Below the pieces are notes generated by a model. That model was not told the DNA's origin. It ran no database searches and was given only the letters and a program-made list of their open reading frames with translations. From positions 4,840,225-4,904,224 of the forward strand of contig OY987308.1 of NCBI GenBank assembly GCA_963920635.1: 64,000 nucleotides of DNA, written 5' to 3'. Position 1 is the stretch's first letter. Each line of letters opens with the position of its first letter. This document shows, in pieces, positions 1 through 10,515 of this stretch. Source of the DNA: Pseudeuparius sepicola (lineage: Eukaryota; Arthropoda; Insecta; Coleoptera; Anthribidae). The translations under genes and the position numbers were made by a program.

Positions 1-3000
1 GCCCTAAGTGTGACTTCAGTTCATTTAATAAGCTCGGGATCAAAAGGCAGGAAAAAAAGTTTATGTTCTCATACCCAAGTTCAGTTGCCAATTTTGCGAA
101 TACTCGTGCAAGAGTCGATCAACATTGAGAGCCACCTCTACAAAAAACATGATGTCAAAGATGTGGAACCCTTCAAATGTCTGCACTGTCAATATTATAT
201 ATTTTTTAAGCGAAGTCTTGAGAACCACATAAGATTGATACATCAGAAAAACTTCAGTTGCCAACAGTGTTCGTTCAGAGTAAATAATGAAGCTGCGTTG
301 CTAAAGCACCGAGCCGAGATTCACAATGATTCCACGTACAAACCGTACAAGTGCCCTAAGTGTGACTTCAGTTCATTTAATAAGCTCGGGATCAAAAGGC
401 AGGAAAAAAAGTTTATGTTCTCATACCCAAGTTCAGTTGCCAATTTTGCGAATACTCGTGCAAGAGTCGATCAACATTGAGAGCCACCTCTACAAAAAAC
501 ATGATGTCAAAGATGTGGAACCCTTCAAATGTCTGCACTGTCAATATTATATATTTTTTAAGCGAAGTCTTGAGAACCACATAAGATTGATACATCAGAA
601 AAACTTCAGTTGCCAACAGTGTTCGTTCAGAGTAAATAATGAAGCTGCGTTGCTAAAGCACCGAGCCGAGATTCACAATGATTCCACGTACAAACCGTAC
701 AAGTGCCCTAAGTGTGACTTCAGTTCATTTAATAAGCTCGGGATCAAAAGGCAGGAAAAAAAGTTTATGTTCTCATACCCAAGTTCAGTTGCCAATTTTG
801 CGAATACTCGTGCAAGAGTCGATCAACATTGAGAGCCACCTCTACAAAAAACATGATGTCAAAGATGTGGAACCCTTCAAATGTCTGCACTGTCAATATT
901 ATATATTTTTTAAGCGAAGTCTTGAGAACCACATAAGATTGATACATCAGAAAAACTTCAGTTGCCAACAGTGTTCGTTCAGAGTAAATAATGAAGCTGC
1001 GTTGCTAAAGCACCGAGCCGAGATTCACAATGATTCCACGTACAAACCGTACAAGTGCCCTAAGTGTGACTTCAGTTCATTTAATAAGCTCGGGATCAAA
1101 AGGCAGGAAAAAAAGTTTATGTTCTCATACCCAAGTTCAGTTGCCAATTTTGCGAATACTCGTGCAAGAGTCGATCAACATTGAGAGCCACCTCTACAAA
1201 AAACATGATGTCAAAGATGTGGAACCCTTCAAATGTCTGCACTGTCAATATTATATATTTTTTAAGCGAAGTCTTGAGAACCACATAAGATTGATACATC
1301 AGAAAAACTTCAGTTGCCAACAGTGTTCGTTCAGAGTAAATAATGAAGCTGCGTTGCTAAAGCACCGAGCCGAGATTCACAATGATTCCACGTGCAAACC
1401 GTATAAGTGCCCTAAGTGTGACTTCAGTTCATTTAATAAGCTCGGGATCAAAAGGCAGGAAAAAAAGTTTATGTTCTCATACCCAAGTTCAGTTGCCAAT
1501 TTTGCGAATACTCGTGCAAGACTCGATCAACATTGAGAGCCACCTCTACAAAAAACATGATGTCAAAGATGTGGAACCCTTCAAATGTCTGCACTGTCAA
1601 TATTATATATTTTTTAAGCGAAGTCTTGAGAACCACATAAGATTGATACATCAGAAAAACTTCAGTTGCCAACAGTGTTCGTTCAGAGTAAATAATGAAG
1701 CTGCGTTGCTAAAGCACCGAGCCGAGATTCACAATGATTCCACGTGCAAACCGTATAAGTGCCCTAAGTGTGACTTCAGTTCATTTAATAAGCTCGGGAT
1801 CAAAAGGCAGGAAAAAAAGTTTATGTTCTCATACCCAAGTTCAGTTGCCAATTTTGCGAATACTCGTGCAAGACTCGATCAACATTGAGAGCCACCTCTA
1901 CAAAAAACATGATGTCAAAGATGTGGAACCCTTCAAATGTCTGCACTGTCAATATTATATATTTTTTAAGCGAAGTCTTGAGAACCACATAAGATTGATA
2001 CATCAGAAAAACTTCAGTTGCCAACAGTGTTCGTTCAGAGTAAATAATGAAGCTGCGTTGCTAAAGCACCGAGCCGAGATTCACAATGATTCCACGTGCA
2101 AACCGTATAAGTGCCCTAAGTGTGACTTCAGTTCATTTAATAAGCTCGGGATCAAAAGGCAGGAAAAAAAGTTTATGTTCTCATACCCAAGTTCAGTTGC
2201 CAATTTTGCGAATACTCGTGCAAGACTCGATCAACATTGAGAGCCACCTCTACAAAAAACATGATGTCAAAGATGTGGAACCCTTCAAATGTCTGCACTG
2301 TCAATATTATATATTTTTTAAGCGAAGTCTTGAGAACCACATAAGATTGATACATCAGAAAAACTTCAGTTGCCAACAGTGTTCGTTCAGAGTAAATAAT
2401 GAAGCTGCGTTGCTAAAGCACCGAGCCGAGATTCACAATGATTCCACGTGCAAACCGTACAAGTGCCCTAAGTGTGACTTCAGTTCATTTAATAAGCTCG
2501 GGATCAAAAGGCAGGAAAAAAAGTTTATGTTCTCATACCCAAGTTCAGTTGCCAATTTTGCGAATACTCGTGCAAGAGTTCGATCAACATTGAGAGCCAC
2601 CTCTACAAAAAACATGATGTCAAAGATGTGGAACCCTTCAAATGTCTGCACTGTCAATATTATATATTTTTTAAGCGAAGTCTTGAGAACCACATAAGAT
2701 TGATACATCAGAAAAACTTCAGTTGCCAACAGTGTTCGTTCAGAGTAAATAATGAAGCTGCGTTGCTAAAGCACCGAGCCGAGATTCACAATGATTCCAC
2801 GTGCAAACCGTATAAGTGCCCTAAGTGTGACTTCAGTTCATTTAATAAGCTCGGGATCAAAAGGCAGGAAAAAAAGTTTATGTTCTCATACCCAAGTTCA
2901 GTTGCCAATTTTGCGAATACTCGTGCAAGACTCGATCAACATTGAGAGCCACCTCTACAAAAAACATGATGTCAAAGATGTGGAACCCTTCAAATGTCTG

Positions 3001-4227
3001 CACTGTCAATATTATATATTTTTTAAGCGAAGTCTTGAGAACCACATAAGATTGATACATCAGAAAAACTTCAGTTGCCAACAGTGTTCGTTCAGAGTAA
3101 ATAATGAAGCTGCGTTGCTAAAGCACCGAGCCGAGATTCACAATGATTCCACGTGCAAACCGTATAAGTGCCCTAAGTGTGACTTCAGTTCATTTAATAA
3201 GCTCGGGATCAAAAGGCAGGAAAAAAAGTTTATGTTCTCATACCCAAGTTCAGTTGCCAATTTTGCGAATACTCGTGCAAGACTCGATCAACATTGAGAG
3301 CCACCTCTACAAAAAACATGATGTCAAAGATGTGGAACCCTTCAAATGTCTGCACTGTCAATATTATATATTTTTTAAGCGAAGTCTTGAGAACCACATA
3401 AGATTGATACATCAGAAAAACTTCAGTTGCCAACAGTGTTCGTTCAGAGTAAATAATGAAGCTGCGTTGCTAAAGCACCGAGCCGAGATTCACAATGATT
3501 CCACGTGCAAACCGTACAAGTGCCCTAAGTGTGACTTCAGTTCATTTAATAAGCTCGGGATCAAAAGGCAGGAAAAAAAGTTTATGTTCTCATACCCAAG
3601 TTCAGTTGCCAATTTTGCGAATACTCGTGCAAGAGTTCGATCAACATTGAGAGCCACCTCTACAAAAAACATGATGTCAAAGATGTGGAACCCTTCAAAT
3701 GTCTGCACTGTCAATATTATATATTTTTTAAGCGAAGTCTTGAGAACCACATAAGATTGATACATCAGAAAAACTTCAGTTGCCAACAGTGTTCGTTCAG
3801 AGTAAATAATGAAGCTGCGTTGCTAAAGCACCGAGCCGAGATTCACAATGATTCCACGTGCAAACCGTACAAGTGCCCTAAGTGTGACTTCAGTTCATTT
3901 AATAAGCTCGGGATCAAAAGGCAGGAAAAAAAGTTTATGTTCTCATACCCAAGTTCAGTTGCCAATTTTGCGAATACTCGTGCAAGAGTTCGATCAACAT
4001 TGAGAGCCACCTCTACAAAAAACATGATGTCAAAGATGTGGAACCCTTCAAATGTCTGCACTGTCAATATTATATATTTTTTAAGCGAAGTCTTGAGAAC
4101 CACATAAGATTGATACATCAGAAAAACTTCAGTTGCCAACAGTGTTCGTTCAGAGTAAATAATGAAGCTGCGTTGCTAAAGCACCGAGCCGAGATTCACA
4201 ATGATTCCACGTGCAAACCACACAAGT
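1..4227 (+). repeat. Tandem array of 12 four-finger ZF modules (352/353 bp)
   Basis: Twelve head-to-tail units start at 1, 353, 705, 1057, 1409, 1761, 2113, 2465, 2818, 3170, 3522 and 3875. Units 8, 11 and 12 are 353 bp and the rest 352 bp. Each unit encodes four C2H2 fingers in the order CPKCDFSSF, CQFCEYS, CLHCQYY, CQQCSFR, and is nearly identical to its neighbours. The same four-finger module in the intact gene at 12,264-14,397 is 354 bp (118 codons). Every unit lacks one A in the A-run after GGCAGG, and the 352-bp units also lack one T at GAGTTCG. The reading frame therefore breaks in each unit and the apparent 168-residue ORFs are out-of-frame chimeras. Marker sites (TACAAA in units 1-3, GAGTTCG in 8, 11 and 12) show that blocks of units were copied. 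The array runs off the left edge. This is coding-derived satellite DNA rather than a functional gene. Confidence 0.9.
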
Positions 4228-4946
4228 GTCCCAAATGCGACTTCACTTCATTTGACAAGAACAACGTCAATGAACATAAAAAGAGTACTCACTTTCTCGA
4301 ACCCAAGTTTAAGTGCCCATTCTGTGAATATTCCTCCAACTACCAAACATATTTCACTTTCCACCTCTACAAAGAACATGATGTCAAAAATGAAGAACCC
4401 TTGCAATGTCCCCACTGTCCACATCAAACATTTTCTGAGCGATGCCTTATAGAACATATGAGACGGAGACACGAGAAAAACTTCAGCTGCCAACAGTGCT
4501 CATTCAAAGTGAATAATGAACCGGCCTTGCTAAAGCACCGAGCCGAGGTCCACAATGACTCTTCGTGCAAAACGTACAAGTGCGCTAAGTGCGACTGCAG
4601 TTCATTTGACAAGCACAATGCCAAAAAACATGAAAAGAATGTTCATGCCCTCAAACCAAGATATAATTGCAAAATCTGCGAGTACTCTTCCAAAAGCAAA
4701 TCGGCATTCACAACACACCTGTCAAAGAAACACAAAGTCAAAGATGTGGAACGTTTTAAATGTCCGCATTGTCACGTTTGTACTTTTTTTAAAGCAGACA
4801 TGAATAAACATATTAAAATGGCACAAGAGGGAGGCTTTGCCTTTAGTTGCAAAATGTGTTCTTTCAAGGTTAATAATGGCACGAGGTTTCGAAAGCACCG
4901 AGCTGAGGTTCACAATGACCCTTCGTATTTAATTTATATACTTTAA
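4038..4946 (+). pseudogene. C2H2 zinc-finger exon, family 1 copy 1 (open part)
   Basis: This is a 302-codon open stretch that begins inside the last array unit; its first Met is internal and not a credible start. It encodes ten fingers of the CX2C-X12-H-X4-H type in the repeating four-type order (FKCxHC, FSCQQCSF, HKCPKCDF, FKCPFCEY). The ninth finger has lost its last His (MAQEG in place of xVHEG). It matches the middle of the intact paralogue at 12,264-14,397 finger for finger. The frame runs into unrelated AT-rich sequence at 4,925 and stops at 4,946, so the final six fingers and the acidic C-terminus are cut off. The family would be a nuclear DNA-binding protein, but this copy is probably dead because its upstream frame is the broken array. 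A truncated product from an unseen upstream exon is possible. Confidence 0.7.
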
Positions 4947-5027
4947 CTTTAATTGAATTTTTTTTGAGCAACAAGAAAAAAATTGTATTTTGTTATTTTA
5001 AATTAGTTAAGTTTAATTAGTAGTTGC
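4925..5027. other. AT-rich ~100-bp insertion interrupting ZF copy 1
   Basis: Relative to the intact paralogue at about 13,700, sequence encoding NDPS...PYKC is split here by roughly 100 bp of AT-rich DNA. It contains GTATTTAA near its left end and TTAGTAG near its right end, so an intron was considered. Every splice tried puts the downstream KCLKCEYSS codons out of frame, so an insertion or replacement is preferred. No terminal repeats or clear target duplication are visible. Confidence 0.55.
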
Positions 5028-5559
5028 CATACAAGTGCTTAAAATGCGAATATAGTTCGTACAGTAAGGACCATGTTAAAAGACGTACAGAAACTACTCA
5101 TGCCCACAAACCAGAATTTAGTTGTCATTTGTGCGAGTATTCTTCCTCCAGCCGATATGCATTCAAAACTCACATGTATAAGAAGCATAATGACAAAGAT
5201 GTGGAACCTTGAAAATGTCCGCACTGTCAGTTTAATTCCTTCAGTAAAGAGGGCATGAAACGACACGTGAAATTTAAACACAAGGGAGGCTTTGTCTTTA
5301 GTTGCAAAATGTGTTCTTTCAAGCACCGAGATGAGGTTCACAATGACCTAACTTGCAAGCCACGCAAGTGCGCCAATGCGATTATAGTTCGTATTGCCCT
5401 ACCAATGTTAAGACACATGAGAAGCCTCATGTACAGAAAAAAGATAAGAAGCCGGTCTTTAACGTGAATTTGAATGAATTTGCATCTGAAACACAAGATG
5501 ATGGTAATACTGAGGAAGAACGCTTAATTCTGAATGATTATTGTGACTTATACGATTAA
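5024..5559 (+). pseudogene. Decayed 3' part of ZF copy 1
   Basis: This is homologous to the last six fingers and C-terminal tail of the intact gene (13,705-14,397). Lesions against that copy are visible. A TTA codon has become TGA at about 5,211 (after KDVEP). A 27-nt loss within a finger joins CSF directly to KHRDEVHND at about 5,322. One T is lost at GCCAATGCG (about 5,377). A larger deletion joins KPVF to the tail and removes the last finger. The end still reads ERLILNDYCDLYD and stops at 5,557-5,559, where the TAA is part of the TTAA target of the piggyBac insertion. Confidence 0.85.
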
Positions 5560-8010
5560 CAGTCGCACTGGGACCTTAAGTGGGTACCCGGAGAATATGG
5601 AACAGGGGGGTCAGCAACTAACCCCAGGTTTTCTTGAATTTGGAACAGGGGGGTTAGCGAGTGACCCCAACTTTTCTTGATCTCGGGTAGGCCGGTGCGT
5701 AATGAAAACAAAAAGGTAAAGATATCATTTTAGTTAAAACTAATTGTAATAAAAGAATTATTTCATTTTTAATAAAAAGTTTAATGAAACAAAATTTTAA
5801 TTGTAATAAGTGTGACAAAAATCTAAACATTACAGTTTGTACAATTTCAATTTGTTCGCTGGCGGTATGCCTAGGGCAAATATACTTTTCACAATTTGAA
5901 CATGACTTCATATCAGATGACCTTGGACAAATAAAACATCTCCCTTTGTTGGGAATCTTCTGCACAGCGGACCGAGTGGCTGGCCCGATGGCCTCTTGAC
6001 GAATAATACCGCTTGTTGTGGGCCGGTTCTTTGGACATTCGAACCCAAAAATTTTCAAAGCAGCTATATATTTATTTTGAAGTCCTTTATACTTTGAGCG
6101 ATTTCCCATGTTAATTTGACACAACTCCTTGCCTAAGCATTTTAGAAAAACTTTTCTCCCAGATTTTTGTTTTGGATTTTCTCTTGCCCAGTTCTCGTTA
6201 GCTTTTATGAAAAGAATATAGGAGTTATAGGCAACTATATCGATCAGATTGAAAAAAACCGCCATCGGCCATCTTCTTGTGCCTCGCCGACAACTATATG
6301 CTCTTACACATTTATCAAGTGTATCGACGCCCGCTTTTGTGGAGTTATAGTACAAAATAATTTCGGGCTTGTCATTTTGCACTTGCATATTATGATGTTG
6401 TGTTGAAAGAACAGTGACGACCTTCTTCCTTTTTGGCACATAACTCACGAGTGTTTCACAGTCTCGAAAAGCGAAGCGAATAGTGCCAGGGGTTGCATCC
6501 TTCAAAGATTGCGGTCTTAGTTCTGGCGGAACATCTTTTCTGTTACTCATTATTGTTCCCACGACAGTAAGATTTTGTTCTAACAAAGCATTTGCAGTTG
6601 GGAGTGCCGTAAATTTTCTGTCCATTGTTATGTTGCGACCACTTTGTAGGAATATATAAACGAAATTTGCATCTGCCATGGAATGTTATAAGCTCCTCAT
6701 CTATCACAACTGACTCTGAAGGAGCCAAAAAGTTTGGAAATTTGCCTGTGACACGCTCCCATATATCTCTTGCAGCAGCAAAGTTGTCATATTCTTTACG
6801 AATACTACGAGTAGTTTGATCATCAAACCTTATACATTTTTGGAGTAGTTGAAAACGGTAGTGTGAAAACGTAGCCCTATAAATTGGCAAATTCTCTTCA
6901 TTGAATAAGTCGATAAGTGGATCTTTATTTTGCTTGTAAGCACCTGCTGTTACCAAGAAACCTATGTATCCTAATATTTCGTCTCTTTCAAAACGTCTTG
7001 ATTTTTGTATGAAAGAAGATTGTGGAGTACTTTCTTTTACAAGGGCGAGTTTCTGGTTCGTATATTGCAAAAAAGAGTCGGAACGCTTCAAGTGGCGTTT
7101 TAGGATTTATCCCTTTTTTTAGACCTGGAGCTTCTTTCATTACATTGGCAGCAATTTGCCTTCGTCGAGGAATAGGTTCAGGTTTCCAAGTAAGACCTGA
7201 TGCAGAAATCATGTCAGAATTGATTTGATTTATTATAGCTTTAGGTCGTGGACGACGTCTTGTTGTAGTATCTAGAAAAAAAAACTACTAATATACCATT
7301 TTCAGAATATATAATGTAGATACCATTATTTCCCTCGGTACTACTACTTTCATCGGCAGATTCCTCATCCATGATTTCAGGAGATTCGTGCTGTTCTAAT
7401 TGAACATTTGAAGCTAAAAGAATATAAAAAATTATAGAATATAACCTCTATCAAATATTTACCAAGCCGCTGTAATATACTTTTATACTTTTTTGAAACC
7501 AGCTATTTATTTACTTATATATTACTTACTAAATGATTCATTTTCTGTTTCTTGGAAAAAGCAATCCCGCTCTTCAGTTTGAACGACATCGGATTCTTCA
7601 TCTGAGCTTTCCAAATCTGGATCTATAAAATCCCTAACCAAATCATCATCATCATCCTCATAAAGAGCTTCTTCCAATTCGCGATCAGTCAAATATCTTC
7701 TCTTCATATCAAAATGTAACAGAAACAGAAAAAACCTTTATCAACACTCACTGGACTAACACTAGACTCCACAACAACTGTATTGATACTGATAAAAAAT
7801 GACCAAACTCGGGCACATCGGTATTCGGATTGTACTATGCGTTATAAAAACGTTTGGCTAAGGTCGAATATTTTACCAATTTCAACAAATGGTATGTCTA
7901 AGGGGTGAAAAATATGTAGAATAAATGTCCTAAAAGATTTTTGAAGAAAAATTAAAAATAGATAAGTAACGCTAAAAAAAATAAACTGGGGTCATTACCA
8001 GGTGCGACTG
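5560..8010 (-). mobile_element. piggyBac-like DNA transposon, defective
   Basis: The 2,451-bp element is bounded by TTAA at 5,556-5,559 and 8,011-8,014. Its terminal inverted repeat is CAGTCGCAC...GTGCGACTG. A subterminal direct repeat of about 43 bp (GGAACAGGGGGGT...) lies twice at 5,597-5,682. The insertion sits in the TTAA formed by the last codons (GATTAA) of ZF copy 1. The empty site survives in the paralogue ending at 15,469 (CCAATTAAAGGAGAAAT). TTAA specificity with perfect excision is the hallmark of the piggyBac superfamily. The transposase on the minus strand is broken, so the copy cannot move on its own, but its TIRs look complete and might be mobilised in trans. Confidence 0.93.
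5654..7707 (-). pseudogene. piggyBac-type transposase with two introns, broken
   Basis: Exon 1 (7,707-7,530) starts MKRRYLTDRELEEAL and is acidic. It ends at a GTAAGT donor; the acceptor TTTTAG precedes exon 2 (7,413-7,324), and a second intron (7,323-7,272) ends in TTCTAG before exon 3. Both predicted splices keep the frame. Exon 3 carries the DDE_Tnp_1_7-type core: the first catalytic Asp in VVIDEELITFHGRC, the second in GRNITMDRKF, and the third in KAGVDTLDK followed by RRWPMA. It ends with a Cys-rich C-terminal domain (CFICP, CSNCEKYIC, RH). Lesions: a frameshift near 7,070-7,090 in a T-run, and a deletion near 6,660 that brings the first two Asp about 26 residues apart instead of roughly 80. 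The enzyme would cut and paste at TTAA; this copy is inactive. Confidence 0.88.
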
Positions 8011-8014
8011 TTAA

Positions 8015-9266
8015 AGGAGAAATTTTAAGACAAGAATGGTAATTAAACAAAATGAATATTTAATGTCCCCATAAAAATTTAAAAAAGAAATGGCTCGTGG
8101 CCTATGGGACAAAGTGCTTTGGTAATTGGCAACACCAAACTGGTTTCCAATATCTAATAGAAATTATGTATGGGTCTTTCGGGGGTGTATGTACAGACCA
8201 CGAGAGGTACCTGTTTCGGGCTTGTTGGCCCTCATCAGGCAGACGTAGCGCACCTCACCGAGAAACCCAGATTTCGTTGGCTATGTGGAATAGGAAATAG
8301 TAAAATGCGGTGAGCATTTACCATCCAACGCCATCTAGCTGGTACTGCCAAAACCAAAACAATGTGAGTGTGTATATATCGAACGGTCGGTCAACTGTTA
8401 GTGTGTCGATCGAGTATGTGGTGTAAACACATTTTTATATTTTAAATTTTATTATGATATAAAATAGGAATATTATATTGCACAAAAAGGTAATGTAATA
8501 TAATGTAATAATAAGAGATATATTTCAGCTTATTATATATTTTTAACAAATTAAGTAAACAACAGGGTAGGAAGGAAAATTGATTGCTTAAATAATGAGA
8601 TTTCTTATGTCCAACAGTGGTTAACGCAAATGTTCAATACGAAGTCCATTTTTTCTGCAACTTGGACATCACTAATCCTTGGTCTTCCTGACCTCGATAG
8701 GTCAGTTACAGACCCTGCAGTTTCAAATTTCAAAAAATGTTTTGAGCAAATTCTTGCTGTGTTTATCACGCGGACATCAGTTTTGGGTCCATTATCCAGA
8801 AAGAATTTTGTCTTATGGGAATCAAAAATACTGATGTTTCTCGCAAAAATTGCCACCTTTTCTGCAATTTTCTCGGGCAACCCATAACTGCACAATATTA
8901 TATAATTATATTAAAAATTATGTGTCCTGATATCAAAACCCACAAAAATCCCAAATATCAAATGTACGCGTGGGGCTTATCTTGACAGGTTATAGTATCC
9001 TGTTATAATGTATTATTATTTTATTATTACCTATGTTCTTCTATAGTTAGCAATAAAGATATATTTAATTTCTTCTTTAGTTGGTATCATATAAACACCT
9101 TCATTGAATTTAGCCTTTTTTGTTCGTTCCAGGTTTAAAAACAATTAAATTCCTGGTGAGTTATTCTAAAAAATGTACTTTATTCTGTATAATATTCTAA
9201 TTATTGTTCATTTCAGAGGGATCCAGAGTATATGGTTGGGGGACAATTATCTAAAATTGCTTTACT
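8015..9266. repeat. Segmental duplication copy A (3' flank of ZF copy 1)
   Basis: Starting directly after the piggyBac TTAA, this flank (AGGAGAAATTTTAAGACAAG...) matches the flank that begins at 15,470, apart from scattered substitutions and small indels. The homology ends around 9,260 and 18,283 (GGGGGACAATTATCTAAAATT). It includes the small reverse-strand reading frame at 8,605-8,895. The copy is uninterrupted here, whereas copy B has gained a Penelope-like element and a partial tandem duplication. Confidence 0.88.
8605..8895 (-). pseudogene. Small HTH-like ORF remnant (DUF4817-like), copy A
   Basis: This is a 96-codon frame whose central part (KHFLKFETAGSVTDL then RSGRPRIS) resembles the helix-turn-helix leader (KFxxTGSVxDxxRSGRPR) found in insect mariner-like transposases and DUF4817 proteins. 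The N-terminal 40 residues are not recognised and no catalytic domain follows. An almost identical frame lies at 16,033-16,323 in the duplicated segment, so the reading frame survived the duplication. It is most likely a transposase scrap; a small host gene is possible but unsupported. Confidence 0.4.
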
Positions 9267-9594
9267 TTGACAAAATACAGTCGACTTACCACTTTAGAAG
9301 ATTCCATCAAAAATAGAAGATGTATATGAATTAATTTTTGAAGCATTTGGAAGACAATAATGTTTGTTTTTCCCAATTATTGTGCATTTTTTATATTGAA
9401 TACAATCTTTATGCAGGGTGTCCCACGTATGTCCAAGGAGCTATAAATGGGATGGAAATATTTGTCCCCTGCTTTGTCAAAACATAACAATACTAACTAA
9501 TCTCCGAGCCATTTTTATAACATATCTCTTGGGTCAATTTTGAAATCTTGGAAAATTTTCAGATGTTTTGATAAATAATAAAGTTCCAAAACAT

Positions 9595-10515
9595 TTAATA
9601 ATAATAATAATATAATAAACGACTTTATTAATAAAAACAATTGTACAAACAATTTTACAAAACAATAGAACAAACTGTTTGGACGAAGTCTAGTCATAAA
9701 GACTACTCCACTCAACCACAAACTGTATGTATATTACATTTAGCAAATAAACTTATATTCTTATAGTATGACGTCGAACTTCAGGCTGAAGCAAAAATAA
9801 CTAAAAACCTTTATCATTAAACCGATTAGAATTGTATGTTTTAGAGGTAAGTGGGGCCACTCAAGAAATAAGTTTTCAGTCTAAATGTTGCATTATTAAC
9901 GACAAGTGTAAGTTCCCGAGGAAGTGAGTTGTAGACTTTTGGTGCATTATATGAAAACGATCTTCTAAATAAAGCAGTCCTGTGATGAGGCACAGTCAAA
10001 CCATTGTTCTGACGCAATTCTCTATTGTGAATGTTATTACGAAAAACAAGGCGACTTTTTAAACTTACTGGAGAAGAGGACGGAGGATTATTGATTATTT
10101 TTTGTAAAAAACACGGAAAATGTAAATATCTTCTATCACTCATTTTTAACCATTTAATAGATCTGAATGTGTGGGAAATGTCGTCGTATTTTCTGAGACC
10201 TAAGATAAATCTAATACAGTGGTTTTGAACCGTTTGAATGTGATTTGTATCTTTATTGTCCAGACAAAAACCATATATAAAATCACAATAATTAAATGTG
10301 GAAAGGACCAAAGATTCACATAAAGTTTTTCTAAGAATGTGGTTCAACATTAAGTTGTTGACAGATATTCTCTGAGTGTGGTTCGTGAGATAAGAGCGAA
10401 TCAAAGTATGCGCCTCGTTCATAATCCCGTAATGGTTCAGTTTTACACACATCAAGTCATAATTTATGGTATCAAACGCCTTAGAGAAATCAAGTAAGTA
10501 AGTAAGACAGTCCTA
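9595..10515 (-). mobile_element. 5'-truncated LINE (CR1/Jockey-like), 3' end
   Basis: The minus strand reads DFSKAFDTINYDLM (reverse transcriptase motif A) from about 10,499. A frame to 9,841 follows with the post-RT region LSTFNYCDFIYG, then IQTVQNHCIRFI and AFRRSFSYNAPKVYNSLP-type sequence, typical of non-LTR elements of the Jockey/CR1 group. The block with the catalytic FADD box is missing, because NHTQRISVNN is joined to LNHILRKTL. The 3' end terminates in a short TTA repeat (9,598-9,616 on the plus strand). Endonuclease and ORF1 are absent. This is a dead insertion. Confidence 0.8.

Noticed and set aside
326..3754. 168- and 203-codon plus-strand frames as separate small genes
   Set aside because: They switch frame within each module, start inside a finger and end in out-of-frame sequence; they are broken repeat units.
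61..4139. Series of 67- and 98-codon reverse-strand frames in the first array
   Set aside because: They recur with the repeat unit, are antisense to the finger sequence and have no domain; they are shadows.
1..4227. CRISPR-like or centromeric satellite interpretation of the array
   Set aside because: Units are over 350 bp with no unique spacers and clearly derive from ZF exon sequence; there is no link to a centromere.
4038..4946. Met at 4,038 and the TTG-started frame at 29,778 as real start codons
   Set aside because: The first is internal to an array module; the second is one of several non-ATG starts inside an exon that opens at a splice acceptor.
4925..5027. AT-rich block as a small intron of ZF copy 1
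   Set aside because: All splice choices tried leave the downstream fingers out of frame, and the intact paralogue has no intron here.
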